Below are positions 1 to 8,815 of a stretch of 64,000 nucleotides of DNA, piece by piece. The DNA is from an uncultured Aquimarina sp. (GTDB lineage: Bacteria > Bacteroidota > Bacteroidia > Flavobacteriales > Flavobacteriaceae): the NCBI RefSeq assembly GCF_947492965.1, contig NZ_CANLOZ010000005.1:62001-126000 (forward strand). The letters are read 5' to 3'. The notes under the pieces were generated by a model. It ran no database searches, had not been told where the DNA came from, and saw only the letters and a list, made by a program, of their open reading frames with translations. Numbering within the stretch: position 1 is the stretch's first letter; every line of letters begins with the position of its first letter. The position numbers and the translations under genes are program-made.

Positions 1-649
1 AATCTAACTCTTTTGTAGTGAACTCTCTATCTATTGGAAATGAACTTCCATATCCAGCTGCACTTCCTAATGGATTCTGATCTACTACCTTAATTGCAGC
101 ATTTACAAAATAAAGGTCATCCACAAAGCTCTCTGCGTATGCAGAAAACCATAATCCAAATGAGGATGGCATGGCAATCTGAAGATGTGTATATCCAGGT
201 AGCAACACCTCTTTATACTGCTTTGCTGACTTTAATAAATTTTCAGACAGCTCCTTTACTTGATCTTTTATCTGTTGCAACTCATCTTTTAGATATAAAT
301 GCATTGCCACTAACACCTGATCATTTCTAGATCTGGCAGTATGGATTCGTTTACCAGCATCTCCAATTTTTTGAGTAAGCTCAAACTCTATTTTAGAATG
401 CACGTCTTCAAACTGATCTTCAATTACAAAAGTCCCTTGCTCAATTTGTTGTGCCAAGACATCGAGTTCTTTTTCGATGGCAACGATATCTTCATTTGAG
501 AGCAACTGAATTTTATGTAACATTTTAGCGTGTGCTAACGTTGCTTTTACATCATATTTAGCAATTACCAAATCTAATTGTCTATCGTTACCTACGGTAA
601 ACACATCTATCTTTTGATCGGTTGGTAATCCTTTATCCCACAGTTTCAT
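1..649 (-). CDS. argH: Argininosuccinate lyase, 5' part only
   Basis: The enzyme splits argininosuccinate into arginine and fumarate, the last step of arginine synthesis. Translation from the ATG at 647-649 begins MKLWDKGLPTDQKIDVFTVG and continues with the typical family segments DAGKRIHTARSRNDQV and LLPGYTHLQIAMPSSFG. About 216 N-terminal residues are present; the rest, including the signature loop with the catalytic serine, lies beyond base 1. It is the last visible gene of the arg/pro operon, separated from argE by about 210 bases that hold an inverted-repeat element. The identity is clear; the truncation is only the window edge. Confidence 0.95.
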   Translation of the reverse strand, partial: MKLWDKGLPTDQKIDVFTVGNDRQLDLVIAKYDVKATLAHAKMLHKIQLLSNEDIVAIEKELDVLAQQIEQGTFVIEDQFEDVHSKIEFELTQKIGDAGKRIHTARSRNDQVLVAMHLYLKDELQQIKDQVKELSENLLKSAKQYKEVLLPGYTHLQIAMPSSFGLWFSAYAESFVDDLYFVNAAIKVVDQNPLGSAAGYGSSFPIDREFTTKELD

Positions 650-731
650 TTCGTTTTAGTTATAGTTCTGAGTAGTTAGTTATTAGCCTTTCTAATTTTA
701 TATTTAATGTCTTTAAGTTAAGTGTTCTTAT

Positions 732-803
732 TGTCAGTCTGAGCTTGTCGAAGACCTCTAAAAGCTTGATTTTCAATTTCACTTCGACAAGCTCTGTGTG
801 ACA
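732..803. repeat. Dispersed inverted-repeat element, copy 1
   Basis: An imperfect inverted repeat fills part of the argH-argE gap. The left arm reads TGTCAGTCTGAGCTTGTCGA and the right arm is nearly its reverse complement (TCGACAAGCTCTGTGTGACA), with about 28 bases between. A related element with the same arm consensus lies at 63491-63554. It would form a hairpin in RNA from either strand. Elements with a GAGCTTGTCGAAG core are a recurring kind of intergenic repeat in Bacteroidetes genomes; no coding capacity is seen. Its effect on argH expression is unknown. Confidence 0.8.
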
Positions 804-861
804 AAAAACATAATATCATTTAACTTAACAACATTGATTTTCAATTTATAATTTTACATTT

Positions 862-1998
862 TTAGATGATACCTTCTAATATCTTGATATATAAGGCGAC
901 TCCTTCTTTGATTTCTTCTACATAGATAAACTCATTTGCAGAATGCGATCTTGTAGAATCTCCAGGTCCCAACTTTAGCGATGGACAACTTAATACCGAT
1001 TGATCCGAAAGTGTTGGAGATCCATAAGTGGTTCTTCCTAATGAAATTCCGGAGGTAACAATTGGATGGTCCTTTGGTATAGATGACGACCCTAAATGCA
1101 GTGATCTTGGTTTTACCTCAACATGCTGCGGCAAAGAGTTTTTAACTAATTCTAAGACTTCTTCATTTTTATATTTATCATTCACTCTAATATCTACAAC
1201 CAAATTACAATGAGATGGCACCACATTATGTTGATTACCCGCGTTAATCTGAGTCACAGTCATTTTTACATCTCCCAATGTTTCTGAACTCTTTTCGAAT
1301 TTGTAATCCTTAAACCATTGAATTACCTTAAGCGTATTATATATTGCATTATCATCATTAGGATGTGCAGCATGACTGGCAGTCCCTTTTACCGAAACAT
1401 CTAATACCAATAATCCTTTTTCAGCAATTGCTAGTTGCATCAATGTAGGCTCTCCCACAATAGCAAACTCTACATTTTTTAGATATTTCAGAATACTTTT
1501 TAATCCTAACGGACCACTACTTTCCTCTTCTGCCGTGGCTGCTATTACAAAATTGTAATTCAGATCTTGTTTGTTATAAAAATAGGTGAAAGTTGCTATT
1601 AGAGATACCAAACATCCACCGGCATCGTTACTTCCTAAGCCATATAACTTTCCATCTTCTACAAAAGCCTTAAATGGATCGTTGGTATAATTACCGTTAG
1701 GTTTTACAGTATCATGATGAGAATTCAAAAGAATTGTAGGTTTTGCTTCATCAAAATTCTTATTATATGCCCAAATGTTATTGTTCTCTCTTTCAAAAGG
1801 TATTTCATATTGATGGAACCAATTTTCTATCAATAAAGCTGTTCCTTCTTCTTCTGAAGAAAAAGATTGAGTTTCTATTAACTGATGCAACAGATCTATT
1901 GCTTTTTCAGTTAATTCAGGAATACTTAAAGCTGAATTATTCATAGTAGTATGGTTGTCTATCACATTTGTATTTATGTTATTATCTTCTTTCTCCAT
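862..1998 (-). CDS. argE: M20-family acylornithine deacylase
   Basis: This is a zinc-dependent M20 peptidase-family hydrolase that should release ornithine from N-acetyl- or N-succinylornithine. The metal-site motifs are visible: NSHHDT, GSNDAGG, the EEES pair and a C-terminal SHSANEFI. No argJ is seen in the window, so the linear, deacylase-based pathway is implied. Relatives usually begin near the helix NSALSIPELTEKAI, so the ATG at 1942-1944 is a plausible alternative start that would remove an 18-residue polar extension. It lies between argB (53 bases upstream) and argH. Whether the acyl group is acetyl or succinyl is not decided by this protein. Confidence 0.9.
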   Translation of the reverse strand: MEKEDNNINTNVIDNHTTMNNSALSIPELTEKAIDLLHQLIETQSFSSEEEGTALLIENWFHQYEIPFERENNNIWAYNKNFDEAKPTILLNSHHDTVKPNGNYTNDPFKAFVEDGKLYGLGSNDAGGCLVSLIATFTYFYNKQDLNYNFVIAATAEEESSGPLGLKSILKYLKNVEFAIVGEPTLMQLAIAEKGLLVLDVSVKGTASHAAHPNDDNAIYNTLKVIQWFKDYKFEKSSETLGDVKMTVTQINAGNQHNVVPSHCNLVVDIRVNDKYKNEEVLELVKNSLPQHVEVKPRSLHLGSSSIPKDHPIVTSGISLGRTTYGSPTLSDQSVLSCPSLKLGPGDSTRSHSANEFIYVEEIKEGVALYIKILEGII

Positions 1999-2051
1999 GA
2001 TAATTTATCTCTCTTTATTAGTACAGATTTTAAAAGTTTATCATCTTATAT

Positions 2052-2837
2052 TTATAAGCTCAAAGTCGTATGTTTTATTGAGTTATCTTTTATAAAATCT
2101 GCATTGGCTATATGTACTTTATTTACGTTTTTATGCAATGCATCGAAACAGTTTTTTAATTTGGGTAACATACCATCCGCGATGATATCTTGATCTCTTA
2201 ATTCAGAATATTTTTCTAAATCAATATGCTCTATTACAGAATCCTTATCCTCTATATTTTCGAGAACTCCTTTTAATTCAAAACAATAAAACAACGCTAC
2301 TTCGTAATCTGTACTCATCGCTGAAGCAATTTCGGATGCAATGGTATCTGCATTGGTATTAAACAATTGACCATTGGTATCATGTGTTACCGCACAAAAA
2401 ACAGGCGTTATTCCTAAATCTATAAATCCCTTTAACGTATCCTTATTTACCGTTGTAACATCACCCACATATCCATAATCTATAAACTGTACTGGTCTTT
2501 TATTCGCTACGATCACATTTGCATCAGCACCGGTTAACCCCAAAGCATTGCAATTATATTTTTGAAGACCTGAAACAATGGTTTTATTTAAAAGACCAGC
2601 GTACGTCATTACCACGATATCTAAATTCTCTGCCGATGTGATTCTTCTTCCATCAATCATTTCAGTCTTCACACCTAATTTAGATGCTAATTTTGTAGCA
2701 GATTTTCCTCCTCCATGAATCAAAATTTTTGGTCCTTTCACTTTAGAAAAGTCTTGCAGAAAAGAATCCAACGCTTCTTTATTTTCGATGATGTTGCCAC
2801 CAATCTTTGCAACTAATAATTTATCTTTTGTTTTCAT
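2052..2837 (-). CDS. argB: N-acyl-glutamate kinase
   Basis: This amino-acid-kinase-family enzyme phosphorylates N-acylglutamate, the second step of arginine synthesis. The 261-residue protein has the N-terminal phosphate-binding KIGGNIIEN, the substrate loop IHGGGKSATKLASKLG and EMIDGRRIT. It is a compact form without the N-terminal helix associated with hexamer formation and arginine inhibition in feedback-sensitive ArgB, so it may not be the feedback point. Only 3 bases separate it from argF' upstream. In this cluster the substrate may be N-succinylglutamate (see argF'). Confidence 0.94.
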   Translation of the reverse strand: MKTKDKLLVAKIGGNIIENKEALDSFLQDFSKVKGPKILIHGGGKSATKLASKLGVKTEMIDGRRITSAENLDIVVMTYAGLLNKTIVSGLQKYNCNALGLTGADANVIVANKRPVQFIDYGYVGDVTTVNKDTLKGFIDLGITPVFCAVTHDTNGQLFNTNADTIASEIASAMSTDYEVALFYCFELKGVLENIEDKDSVIEHIDLEKYSELRDQDIIADGMLPKLKNCFDALHKNVNKVHIANADFIKDNSIKHTTLSL

Positions 2838-2840
2838 AGC

Positions 2841-3785
2841 TTAACTCTTTTCTAAAATCTTTTTCATCACCAACTGTGCAGCATAGGTTCTATTGTTTGC
2901 TTGTTCAATAACTACAGAGTTCTCACTATCAATGACTGCGTCATCAACAACTACATTTCTTCTTACTGGTAAACAATGCATAAACTTCGCATTATTGGTA
3001 AGGTCCATTTTATCTTTTGTAATTCTCCAGCTTTCATCTTGCGAAGAACTTCCGTAATCTTTATAGGAACTCCAGTTTTTTACATACACAAAATCAGCGT
3101 TTTCGAATGCTTTTGCTTGATCGTACTCTATGGGCACCTCATTGGTAATCTGACTGGCTAACTCAAACCCCATTGGATGGGTAATTACAAACTCTGCGTC
3201 CATTTTTTGTGCCATTTCTGCAAAAGAATTGGCGACAGCCTGCGGTAAGGCTTTCGGATGCGGTGCCCATGAAAGTACAATCTTTGGTTTATGTATTGGC
3301 TTATATTCTGTTATTGTAATTGCATCTGTTAACGCTTGTAGTGGATGACCTGTAGCACTTTCCATATTAATAATAGGAACGCTGGCATATTTCATAAAGC
3401 TTTTTAAAACTTTTTCTTCATAGTCCTCTTCCCTATTTTCTAACTTCGCAAAAGCACGTATTGCTACGATATCACAATATTGAGATACTACTTGTGCTGC
3501 TTCTTTAATATGCTCCGAATTACCTTGATCCATGATAGTTCCATCTTCATATTCTAAGGACCATCCTTCTCCACCAAAATTCATTACCATCACATTCATT
3601 CCAAGATTTAAAGCTGCTTTCTGCGTACTTAACCTCGTTCTTAAACTAGGATTAAAAAACAATAAACCGATTGTCTTATCTTTTCCTAATTCTTTGTGAG
3701 ATAAAGGGTTTTTCTTTAAATCAATCGCTTCTTCAACCCAAGAAGTAAGAGCATCTATATCGTGTACTGAAAAATAATTATTCAT
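2841..3785 (-). CDS. argF': N-acyl-ornithine carbamoyltransferase (acetyl- or succinyl-)
   Basis: The enzyme transfers a carbamoyl group to acylated ornithine. It is not a classical ornithine carbamoyltransferase: the carbamoyl phosphate loop reads FFNPSLRTRLS instead of STRT, as in the AOTC/SOTC family, and HCLPVRRN is present near the C-terminus. The 314 residues match this family. The loop position that sets acyl specificity, Glu92 in the Xanthomonas acetyl enzyme and Pro90 in the Bacteroides succinyl enzyme, appears to be Ser90 here (context GNSEHI). That argues for N-succinylornithine, but is inference. It overlaps the end of proB by 8 bases, suggesting translational coupling. Confidence 0.92.
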   Translation of the reverse strand: MNNYFSVHDIDALTSWVEEAIDLKKNPLSHKELGKDKTIGLLFFNPSLRTRLSTQKAALNLGMNVMVMNFGGEGWSLEYEDGTIMDQGNSEHIKEAAQVVSQYCDIVAIRAFAKLENREEDYEEKVLKSFMKYASVPIINMESATGHPLQALTDAITITEYKPIHKPKIVLSWAPHPKALPQAVANSFAEMAQKMDAEFVITHPMGFELASQITNEVPIEYDQAKAFENADFVYVKNWSSYKDYGSSSQDESWRITKDKMDLTNNAKFMHCLPVRRNVVVDDAVIDSENSVVIEQANNRTYAAQLVMKKILEKS

Positions 3786-4572
3786 TGTATACAGGTTTAA
3801 TTATTTTGGTAAAAGGAACAGTATTATTAATCGCATTTACCATAAAATTGTCTTCGAGACCGTTGGCTATCCATGTTTCTATGTCACAGTCCTGAGTTAT
3901 GCTAGCGGCTTGTACTTTTGATTTCATTCCGCCAGTTCCATGTTTAGATGTTGAAGAAACAATTTCATTATTCAAAAGCTCTAAATCATCTACTTCATCT
4001 ATTGTTTTAAAGGTTTTATTTTCTACTGACTCCTTGGTACATATACCATTGGTATTGGTAGCAATAAGTAATAAGTCTGCATCTAATAAACAAGCAGTTA
4101 ATGCTGCTAGTTTATCGTTATCTCCAAATTTAATTTCGTCTGTTGCAACCGTATCATTCTCATTGATAATTGGGATGTAGTTATTCGCTATCAAGACATT
4201 AATCGTATTTACAATGTTTTTTTTAGACTGTTCTCTTTCAAAATCAGAATACGACAATAAACATTGAGAAGTAAGCAACCCTAAATCCCTAAAGCTTTCT
4301 TGAAAAATTCTCATCAAATGAGGCTGTCCAATAGATGCTAAAGCTTGTTTTACGGTAATCTCCTTGCCATTACTCTCTAGATTTACAAATTGCTTTGCTA
4401 CAGCAATTGCTCCAGAGCTTACAATTACAAACTCATAACGATCTTGTAATTCAACTATCTGATTACCTATATCCTCAATTTTGCCTCTAGAAATATGATC
4501 CGTTTCTTTGGTAAGAACATTGGATCCTATTTTTAGGACAATTCTCTTTTTATCTGATTTGCCCGTCTCCAT
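3778..4572 (-). CDS. proB: Glutamate 5-kinase, catalytic domain only
   Basis: ATP-dependent phosphorylation of glutamate is the first step of proline synthesis. The 264 residues cover the amino-acid-kinase fold: VLKIGSNVLTKE at the N-terminus, IVSSGAIAVAKQF, INENDTVATDEIKFGDNDKL, and the nucleotide loop STSKHGTGGMKSKVQAA. The C-terminal PUA domain of the roughly 367-residue E. coli enzyme is absent. The gene overlaps proA by 23 bases and argF' by 8, so it sits in a tightly coupled run. Loss of PUA occurs in several lineages and may alter feedback behaviour. Confidence 0.93.
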   Translation of the reverse strand: METGKSDKKRIVLKIGSNVLTKETDHISRGKIEDIGNQIVELQDRYEFVIVSSGAIAVAKQFVNLESNGKEITVKQALASIGQPHLMRIFQESFRDLGLLTSQCLLSYSDFEREQSKKNIVNTINVLIANNYIPIINENDTVATDEIKFGDNDKLAALTACLLDADLLLIATNTNGICTKESVENKTFKTIDEVDDLELLNNEIVSSTSKHGTGGMKSKVQAASITQDCDIETWIANGLEDNFMVNAINNTVPFTKIIKPVYNE

Positions 4573-5746
4573 GTATATACCATTTATTGGTTACCAAATG
4601 TTGCAGTCCAATAGGACCTCTTTGGTGTAATTTATCTGTACTAATCGCCAATTCTCCACCTAAACCTAATTGAAATCCATCTGTAAATCGCGTAGAAGCA
4701 TTGTGATATACTGCTGCGCAATCTACAGATGCCATAAAGGATTCTGCTTCCTTCTGATTTCTTGTAATTATTGCGGCAGAGTGTCCTCCACTAAATTTAT
4801 TAATCTTAGAAACTGCTTCGGGAGCGTTTTCTATTTCTCCGATTACTATTTTATAATCTAAAAATTCTTCTTCCCATATATTAGGATTTGAAATTTGAGC
4901 TACTTCATCATATTTAGAGAGCGAAGCATCTCCTAGTATTTCAACATTAAAATTCTTTAAGGTGATGATCAGGTTTTTTACAAAATCTTCTTTATTAGGC
5001 AAGTTCTTATCGATAAGAACCTTGTCTACAGCATTACAAGCGGAAATTTTGTCTGTTTTACCATTAATAATATTATCTAGCGCCAGCGCACGATCTGCTT
5101 CCTTATGCACATACACAAAATTGTTTCCTCTTCCACTTACTATTACCGGACAAGTGGCATGTTTCTTTACGAAGGCAATTAGCTTTTCTCCTCCTCTTGG
5201 AATAATTAAATCCACATTTTGGGTTGGCTTTTCTAAAAAAGATTGAGTCTCGGTTCTATTGTAGTTTAGATACTCTATCCAATCACTTGATATATTGTTA
5301 TCTTTTAAAGCCTGATGCCATAGCTTAACTATCGCAAGATTAGACTGCAAGGATTCTTTTCCTCCTTTTAGTAAAATTTTATTCCCAGATTTAAAAGCTA
5401 TTCCTGCCGCCTCCACTGTAACATCTGGTCTAGATTCATAGATAATTAAAACCGTTCCAAATGAAGCCGTTTTATTATATACTTGCATTCCATTATCATG
5501 GGTAAATCGAAAACGTTCTACCCCAACAGGATCTTCTTGACTAGCCAATTGTTCTAGAGAAGCAATCATTGTATCTATTTTGGAGTCATCCACTTTTAAT
5601 CGGTCTCTCATTGCTAAATCATCTCCAGAATATGAATTAAGATCACTTTTATTAGCTTTAATAATAGTATCCTTGTGCTCTGCAATTAACGCAGCCATTT
5701 TTTTCAGTACAGCATTTCTTTCTGATATATCAAGTATAGTATTCAT
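4550..5746 (-). CDS. proA: Glutamate-5-semialdehyde dehydrogenase (gamma-glutamyl phosphate reductase)
   Basis: This NADPH-dependent reductase converts gamma-glutamyl phosphate to glutamate semialdehyde. The 398-residue aldehyde-dehydrogenase fold shows FRFTHDNGMQVYNKTASFGT, IIYESRPDVTVEAAG, KGGKESLQSN, and the active-site region NGKTDKISACNAVDKVLID, which contains the catalytic Cys. The C-terminus carries HRGPIGLQHLVTNKWYIHG. It lies 2 bases downstream of argD and overlaps proB by 23 bases, so ProA and ProB, which channel an unstable intermediate, are translated together. Confidence 0.95.
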   Translation of the reverse strand: MNTILDISERNAVLKKMAALIAEHKDTIIKANKSDLNSYSGDDLAMRDRLKVDDSKIDTMIASLEQLASQEDPVGVERFRFTHDNGMQVYNKTASFGTVLIIYESRPDVTVEAAGIAFKSGNKILLKGGKESLQSNLAIVKLWHQALKDNNISSDWIEYLNYNRTETQSFLEKPTQNVDLIIPRGGEKLIAFVKKHATCPVIVSGRGNNFVYVHKEADRALALDNIINGKTDKISACNAVDKVLIDKNLPNKEDFVKNLIITLKNFNVEILGDASLSKYDEVAQISNPNIWEEEFLDYKIVIGEIENAPEAVSKINKFSGGHSAAIITRNQKEAESFMASVDCAAVYHNASTRFTDGFQLGLGGELAISTDKLHQRGPIGLQHLVTNKWYIHGDGQIR

Positions 5747-5748
5747 TT

Positions 5749-6888
5749 TTATATCTTTTCTGGCACTAACACGGTTTGTAATGCCTTTATAAATTGATCT
5801 ATTTCCGTTTTACCAATTGTTAATGGTGGAAGAATTCTCAACAACTTTTTATTCATAGCACCTCCAGTAAAAATATGCTCATCATAGATTAACTTTTTTC
5901 TTAGTTCAGCTACTTCAAAATCAAACTCTAACCCTAACATTAATCCTTTTCCTTTTACTCGTTGAACTCCTGGAATTTCTAAAGCTTTGGTAACAAAATA
6001 GTCTCCTGTTAATCTTGCATTATCAATCAACTCTTCAGCTTCTAACACTTCCAAGACTGCTAAAGCCGCTGTACAAGCGAGATGATTGCCTCCAAAAGTA
6101 GTTCCGAGCATCCCATAACTTGGTTCGATATGTGGTGCAATCATAATCCCTCCAATTGGGAATCCATTTCCCATACCTTTGGCAATCGAGATAATATCAG
6201 GTGTAATTCCATGATATTGATGTGCAAAGAATTTTCCGGTTCTTCCAAATCCTGATTGTACCTCATCAAGAATTAATACGACTTTATTTTCTTTGCATAA
6301 TTTTTCTAATTCTTTAAAAAAGAACGTAGTCCCTTCATCTAAACCTCCTACACCTTGTATAGGTTCTATAATAACAGCACAAACGTCACCTTTGGATAAT
6401 TCGGTTTTTAGTAAATCCAAATCATTTAGAGGTAAAAAAGTAACATCTTGTTGTTTGTTTAAAGGCGCATTGATCTTGGCATTATCAGTTGCTGCAACCG
6501 CTGCTGATGTTCTACCATGAAATCCGTTATGAAATGAAATTATTCTAGACTTCTGTGTATAAAATGAAGCCAACTTTAGAGCATTCTCATTAGCTTCTGC
6601 TCCAGAATTACATAAAAACAACTGATAGTTATCGTATCCTGATAATTGACCTAATTTATTCGCCAAATCAGTTTGCAAACTATTATGAACAGCATTAGAA
6701 TAGAAACCAATTTTGTCCAACTGTTCTTTCATCCTTTTTATATAATGAGGATGTCCATGTCCGATTGATATTACTGCATGACCGCCGTATAAATCTAAGT
6801 ACTCCACTCCATTTTTATCCACTACGATACTATCATGAGCTTCTACCGGCTCTACATCATAAAGAGGATATACATCAAATAGTTTCAT
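5749..6888 (-). CDS. argD: Acylornithine aminotransferase, class III PLP enzyme
   Basis: The enzyme makes acylornithine from acylglutamate semialdehyde with glutamate as amino donor. The 379-residue class III aminotransferase shows the cofactor segment LFLCNSGAEANENALKLA, the Asp in LILDEVQSGFGRTGKFF and the PLP lysine in SIAKGMGNGFPIGG. It is shorter than ornithine aminotransferases and its operon position fits ArgD. Because pro genes are in the same operon it could also feed glutamate semialdehyde chemistry, but that is inference. A 153-base gap containing a strong hairpin separates it from proC. Confidence 0.93.
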   Translation of the reverse strand: MKLFDVYPLYDVEPVEAHDSIVVDKNGVEYLDLYGGHAVISIGHGHPHYIKRMKEQLDKIGFYSNAVHNSLQTDLANKLGQLSGYDNYQLFLCNSGAEANENALKLASFYTQKSRIISFHNGFHGRTSAAVAATDNAKINAPLNKQQDVTFLPLNDLDLLKTELSKGDVCAVIIEPIQGVGGLDEGTTFFFKELEKLCKENKVVLILDEVQSGFGRTGKFFAHQYHGITPDIISIAKGMGNGFPIGGIMIAPHIEPSYGMLGTTFGGNHLACTAALAVLEVLEAEELIDNARLTGDYFVTKALEIPGVQRVKGKGLMLGLEFDFEVAELRKKLIYDEHIFTGGAMNKKLLRILPPLTIGKTEIDQFIKALQTVLVPEKI

Positions 6889-6997
6889 TTTATTTGTTAT
6901 TTGTTATTGGTTAATTGTTATTAGCTTTTATGGTTAAAGCAAAACAATTAATCATTGTATTATCTAATTCTTATATTCATATAGTTTTACTATTAAT

Positions 6998-7029
6998 GGT
7001 TATTAGTAGGTAGCTATCAACTAATAACC
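6998..7029 (-). other. Perfect 10-bp intercistronic hairpin between proC and argD
   Basis: GGTTATTAGT at 6998-7007 and ACTAATAACC at 7020-7029 are exact reverse complements with a 12-base loop. In the operon transcript it lies just after the proC stop. No U-run follows, so it does not look like a terminator. It could be a processing or stability element, or a binding site. The surrounding gap is AT-rich and repetitive (TTGTTATTGGTTA-like stretches). Confidence 0.55.
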
Positions 7030-7041
7030 AAAAACAGTCAA

Positions 7042-7836
7042 CTACTTTATCGTATTAATTTTTTCATAGGATGCCATTACTCCTTTAATTACAGAGGAAC
7101 TAAGCCCCTGGTGTTCCATTTCATTCAATCCTTCTATAGTGCATCCTTGTGGGGTTGTCACCTTATCTATTTCCCGTTCAGGATGTGTTCCATTTTCTGC
7201 TACTAAGGTGGCTGCTCCAATAGCGGTCTGCACAGCGATAATCTGAGCTTCATGAGGATGAAATCCCATTTGGATACCTCCTTGTATCATGGCTCTCAAG
7301 AATCTTAAGAAGAATGCAATACCACTGGCTCCTAATACCGTTGCTGCTTGCATTAATCGTTCTTCGATTACCAAGGTTTCTCCTATCGTATCAAACATCT
7401 TTTCGACCATTGATAATTCTTCTTTCACATCATCATTAGCCGCAATACAGGTCATTGATAGTTTTTTTGCCGCCCCTGTATTGGGCATTACTCTCACAAC
7501 CTTGTTATTAGGAACTACCTCGTTTATCTCTTCTATAGAAGTACCTGTTACCGTAGATATCAATATCTGATCTGTTGTTACTTCATATTTAATCTCCTGA
7601 AGCACAGTATCTAATTGTCTGGGTTGCACACACAAGATAACCCACTTTACATCTTTTATAGAAGTTAAAATATCTTGTGATGTAGATACACCCAAATTTG
7701 TTTCTACCTCTTTTAAATTATACTTCGATTTATCAACAACGGTAATATTCTTTGCTTCAAATAAATCACTACTAGCTAAACCTGATATAATTGATTTACC
7801 TAAGTTACCTCCTCCTATGATTGTTATTTTGTTCAT
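7042..7836 (-). CDS. proC: Pyrroline-5-carboxylate reductase
   Basis: The enzyme reduces pyrroline-5-carboxylate to proline with NAD(P)H. It has an N-terminal Rossmann motif IIGGGNLGKSIISGL, the signature VVRVMPNTGAAKKLSMT and a C-terminal helical domain with LGASGIAFFLRFLRAM and VTTPQGCTIEGLN. The length of 264 residues is normal. It starts 1 base after the argC stop and precedes the hairpin-bearing gap before argD. Together with proA and proB it completes proline synthesis inside an arginine operon. Confidence 0.95.
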   Translation of the reverse strand: MNKITIIGGGNLGKSIISGLASSDLFEAKNITVVDKSKYNLKEVETNLGVSTSQDILTSIKDVKWVILCVQPRQLDTVLQEIKYEVTTDQILISTVTGTSIEEINEVVPNNKVVRVMPNTGAAKKLSMTCIAANDDVKEELSMVEKMFDTIGETLVIEERLMQAATVLGASGIAFFLRFLRAMIQGGIQMGFHPHEAQIIAVQTAIGAATLVAENGTHPEREIDKVTTPQGCTIEGLNEMEHQGLSSSVIKGVMASYEKINTIK

Positions 7837-7837
7837 T

Positions 7838-8815
7838 TTAAAACGCGCTTGCTTTTAATTCTAGTCCTGTTTTTTCTTCTATTCCCAGCATCAAGTTCAT
7901 ATTGTGAATTGCTTGACCAGAAGCTCCTTTAATCAAATTATCAATTACAGAGGTGATCAGTAGCATTTCATCTTTTTTACTAAGATGAAGAATACACTTA
8001 TTGGTATTCACTACTTGTTTTAAATAAATTTCCTTTTCAGAAACCACTGTAAATTTGGAATCTTTGTAATAGGTTTTATATAACGCTACTGCCTCTTCTT
8101 CGGAACCATCATACTTTGTATATAAAGTTGCATAAATGCCTTTACTAAAATTTCCTCTATTCGGAATAAAGAAAATGGGAGTATCAAAATTATTTTGTAA
8201 TTGATGAATACTCTGATTGATCTCATCAAGATGTTGGTGCGTAAACACTTTATAACTCGAAAAGTTATTATCCCTCCAACTAAAATGCGTAGTCCCACCA
8301 GGCATTACTCCTGCTCCAGTACTTCCCGTAGTTGCATTAATATGTACGGCATCTTGAATTTTGTTAGCAGATGCTAATGGTAATAATGCCAATTGAATTG
8401 CTGTAGCAAAACATCCTGGATTTGCAATATTCTGAGCCGACTTAATCTTATCCTTTTGTAGCTCTGGTAATCCATAAACGAACTCTCTTCCATCAAACAC
8501 ATGATCTTTTTCTAATCTAAAATCATTTCCTAAATCTATAATTTTAGTATAACTAGAAAAGGTATGTTCTTCTAAAAAAGCTCTTGATCGTCCGTGTCCC
8601 AGACATAAAAACAAAACATCTATATTAGGATTTACAGTATCCGTAAATGCTAGATCAATATCTCCTAAAACATCCACATGCTGATCACTAATAGACACAC
8701 CAGCGTTTGTTGTACTATACACAAAATCTAGTACTACATTTGGATGATGAATTAACAACCTAATTAATTCTCCTGCTGTATACCCAGATCCTCCTATGAT
8801 TCCAACTTTTATCAT
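7838..8815 (-). CDS. argC: N-acyl-gamma-glutamyl-phosphate reductase
   Basis: NADPH-dependent reduction of acylglutamyl phosphate to the semialdehyde is the third step of arginine synthesis. The 325-residue protein has the Rossmann motif VGIIGGSGYTAGELIRLL, the active-site cysteine in IANPGCFATAIQLALLPL and the conserved VMPGGTTHFSWRDNN. It overlaps the argG stop by 4 bases (ATGA type) and runs directly into proC, consistent with coupled translation. As with ArgB, the acyl group could be succinyl in this organism. Confidence 0.95.
   Translation of the reverse strand: MIKVGIIGGSGYTAGELIRLLIHHPNVVLDFVYSTTNAGVSISDQHVDVLGDIDLAFTDTVNPNIDVLFLCLGHGRSRAFLEEHTFSSYTKIIDLGNDFRLEKDHVFDGREFVYGLPELQKDKIKSAQNIANPGCFATAIQLALLPLASANKIQDAVHINATTGSTGAGVMPGGTTHFSWRDNNFSSYKVFTHQHLDEINQSIHQLQNNFDTPIFFIPNRGNFSKGIYATLYTKYDGSEEEAVALYKTYYKDSKFTVVSEKEIYLKQVVNTNKCILHLSKKDEMLLITSVIDNLIKGASGQAIHNMNLMLGIEEKTGLELKASAF

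Noticed and set aside
94..330. ORF on the plus strand under argH
   Set aside because: It lies antisense to the clear argH reading frame and has no signal, domain or codon pattern of its own.
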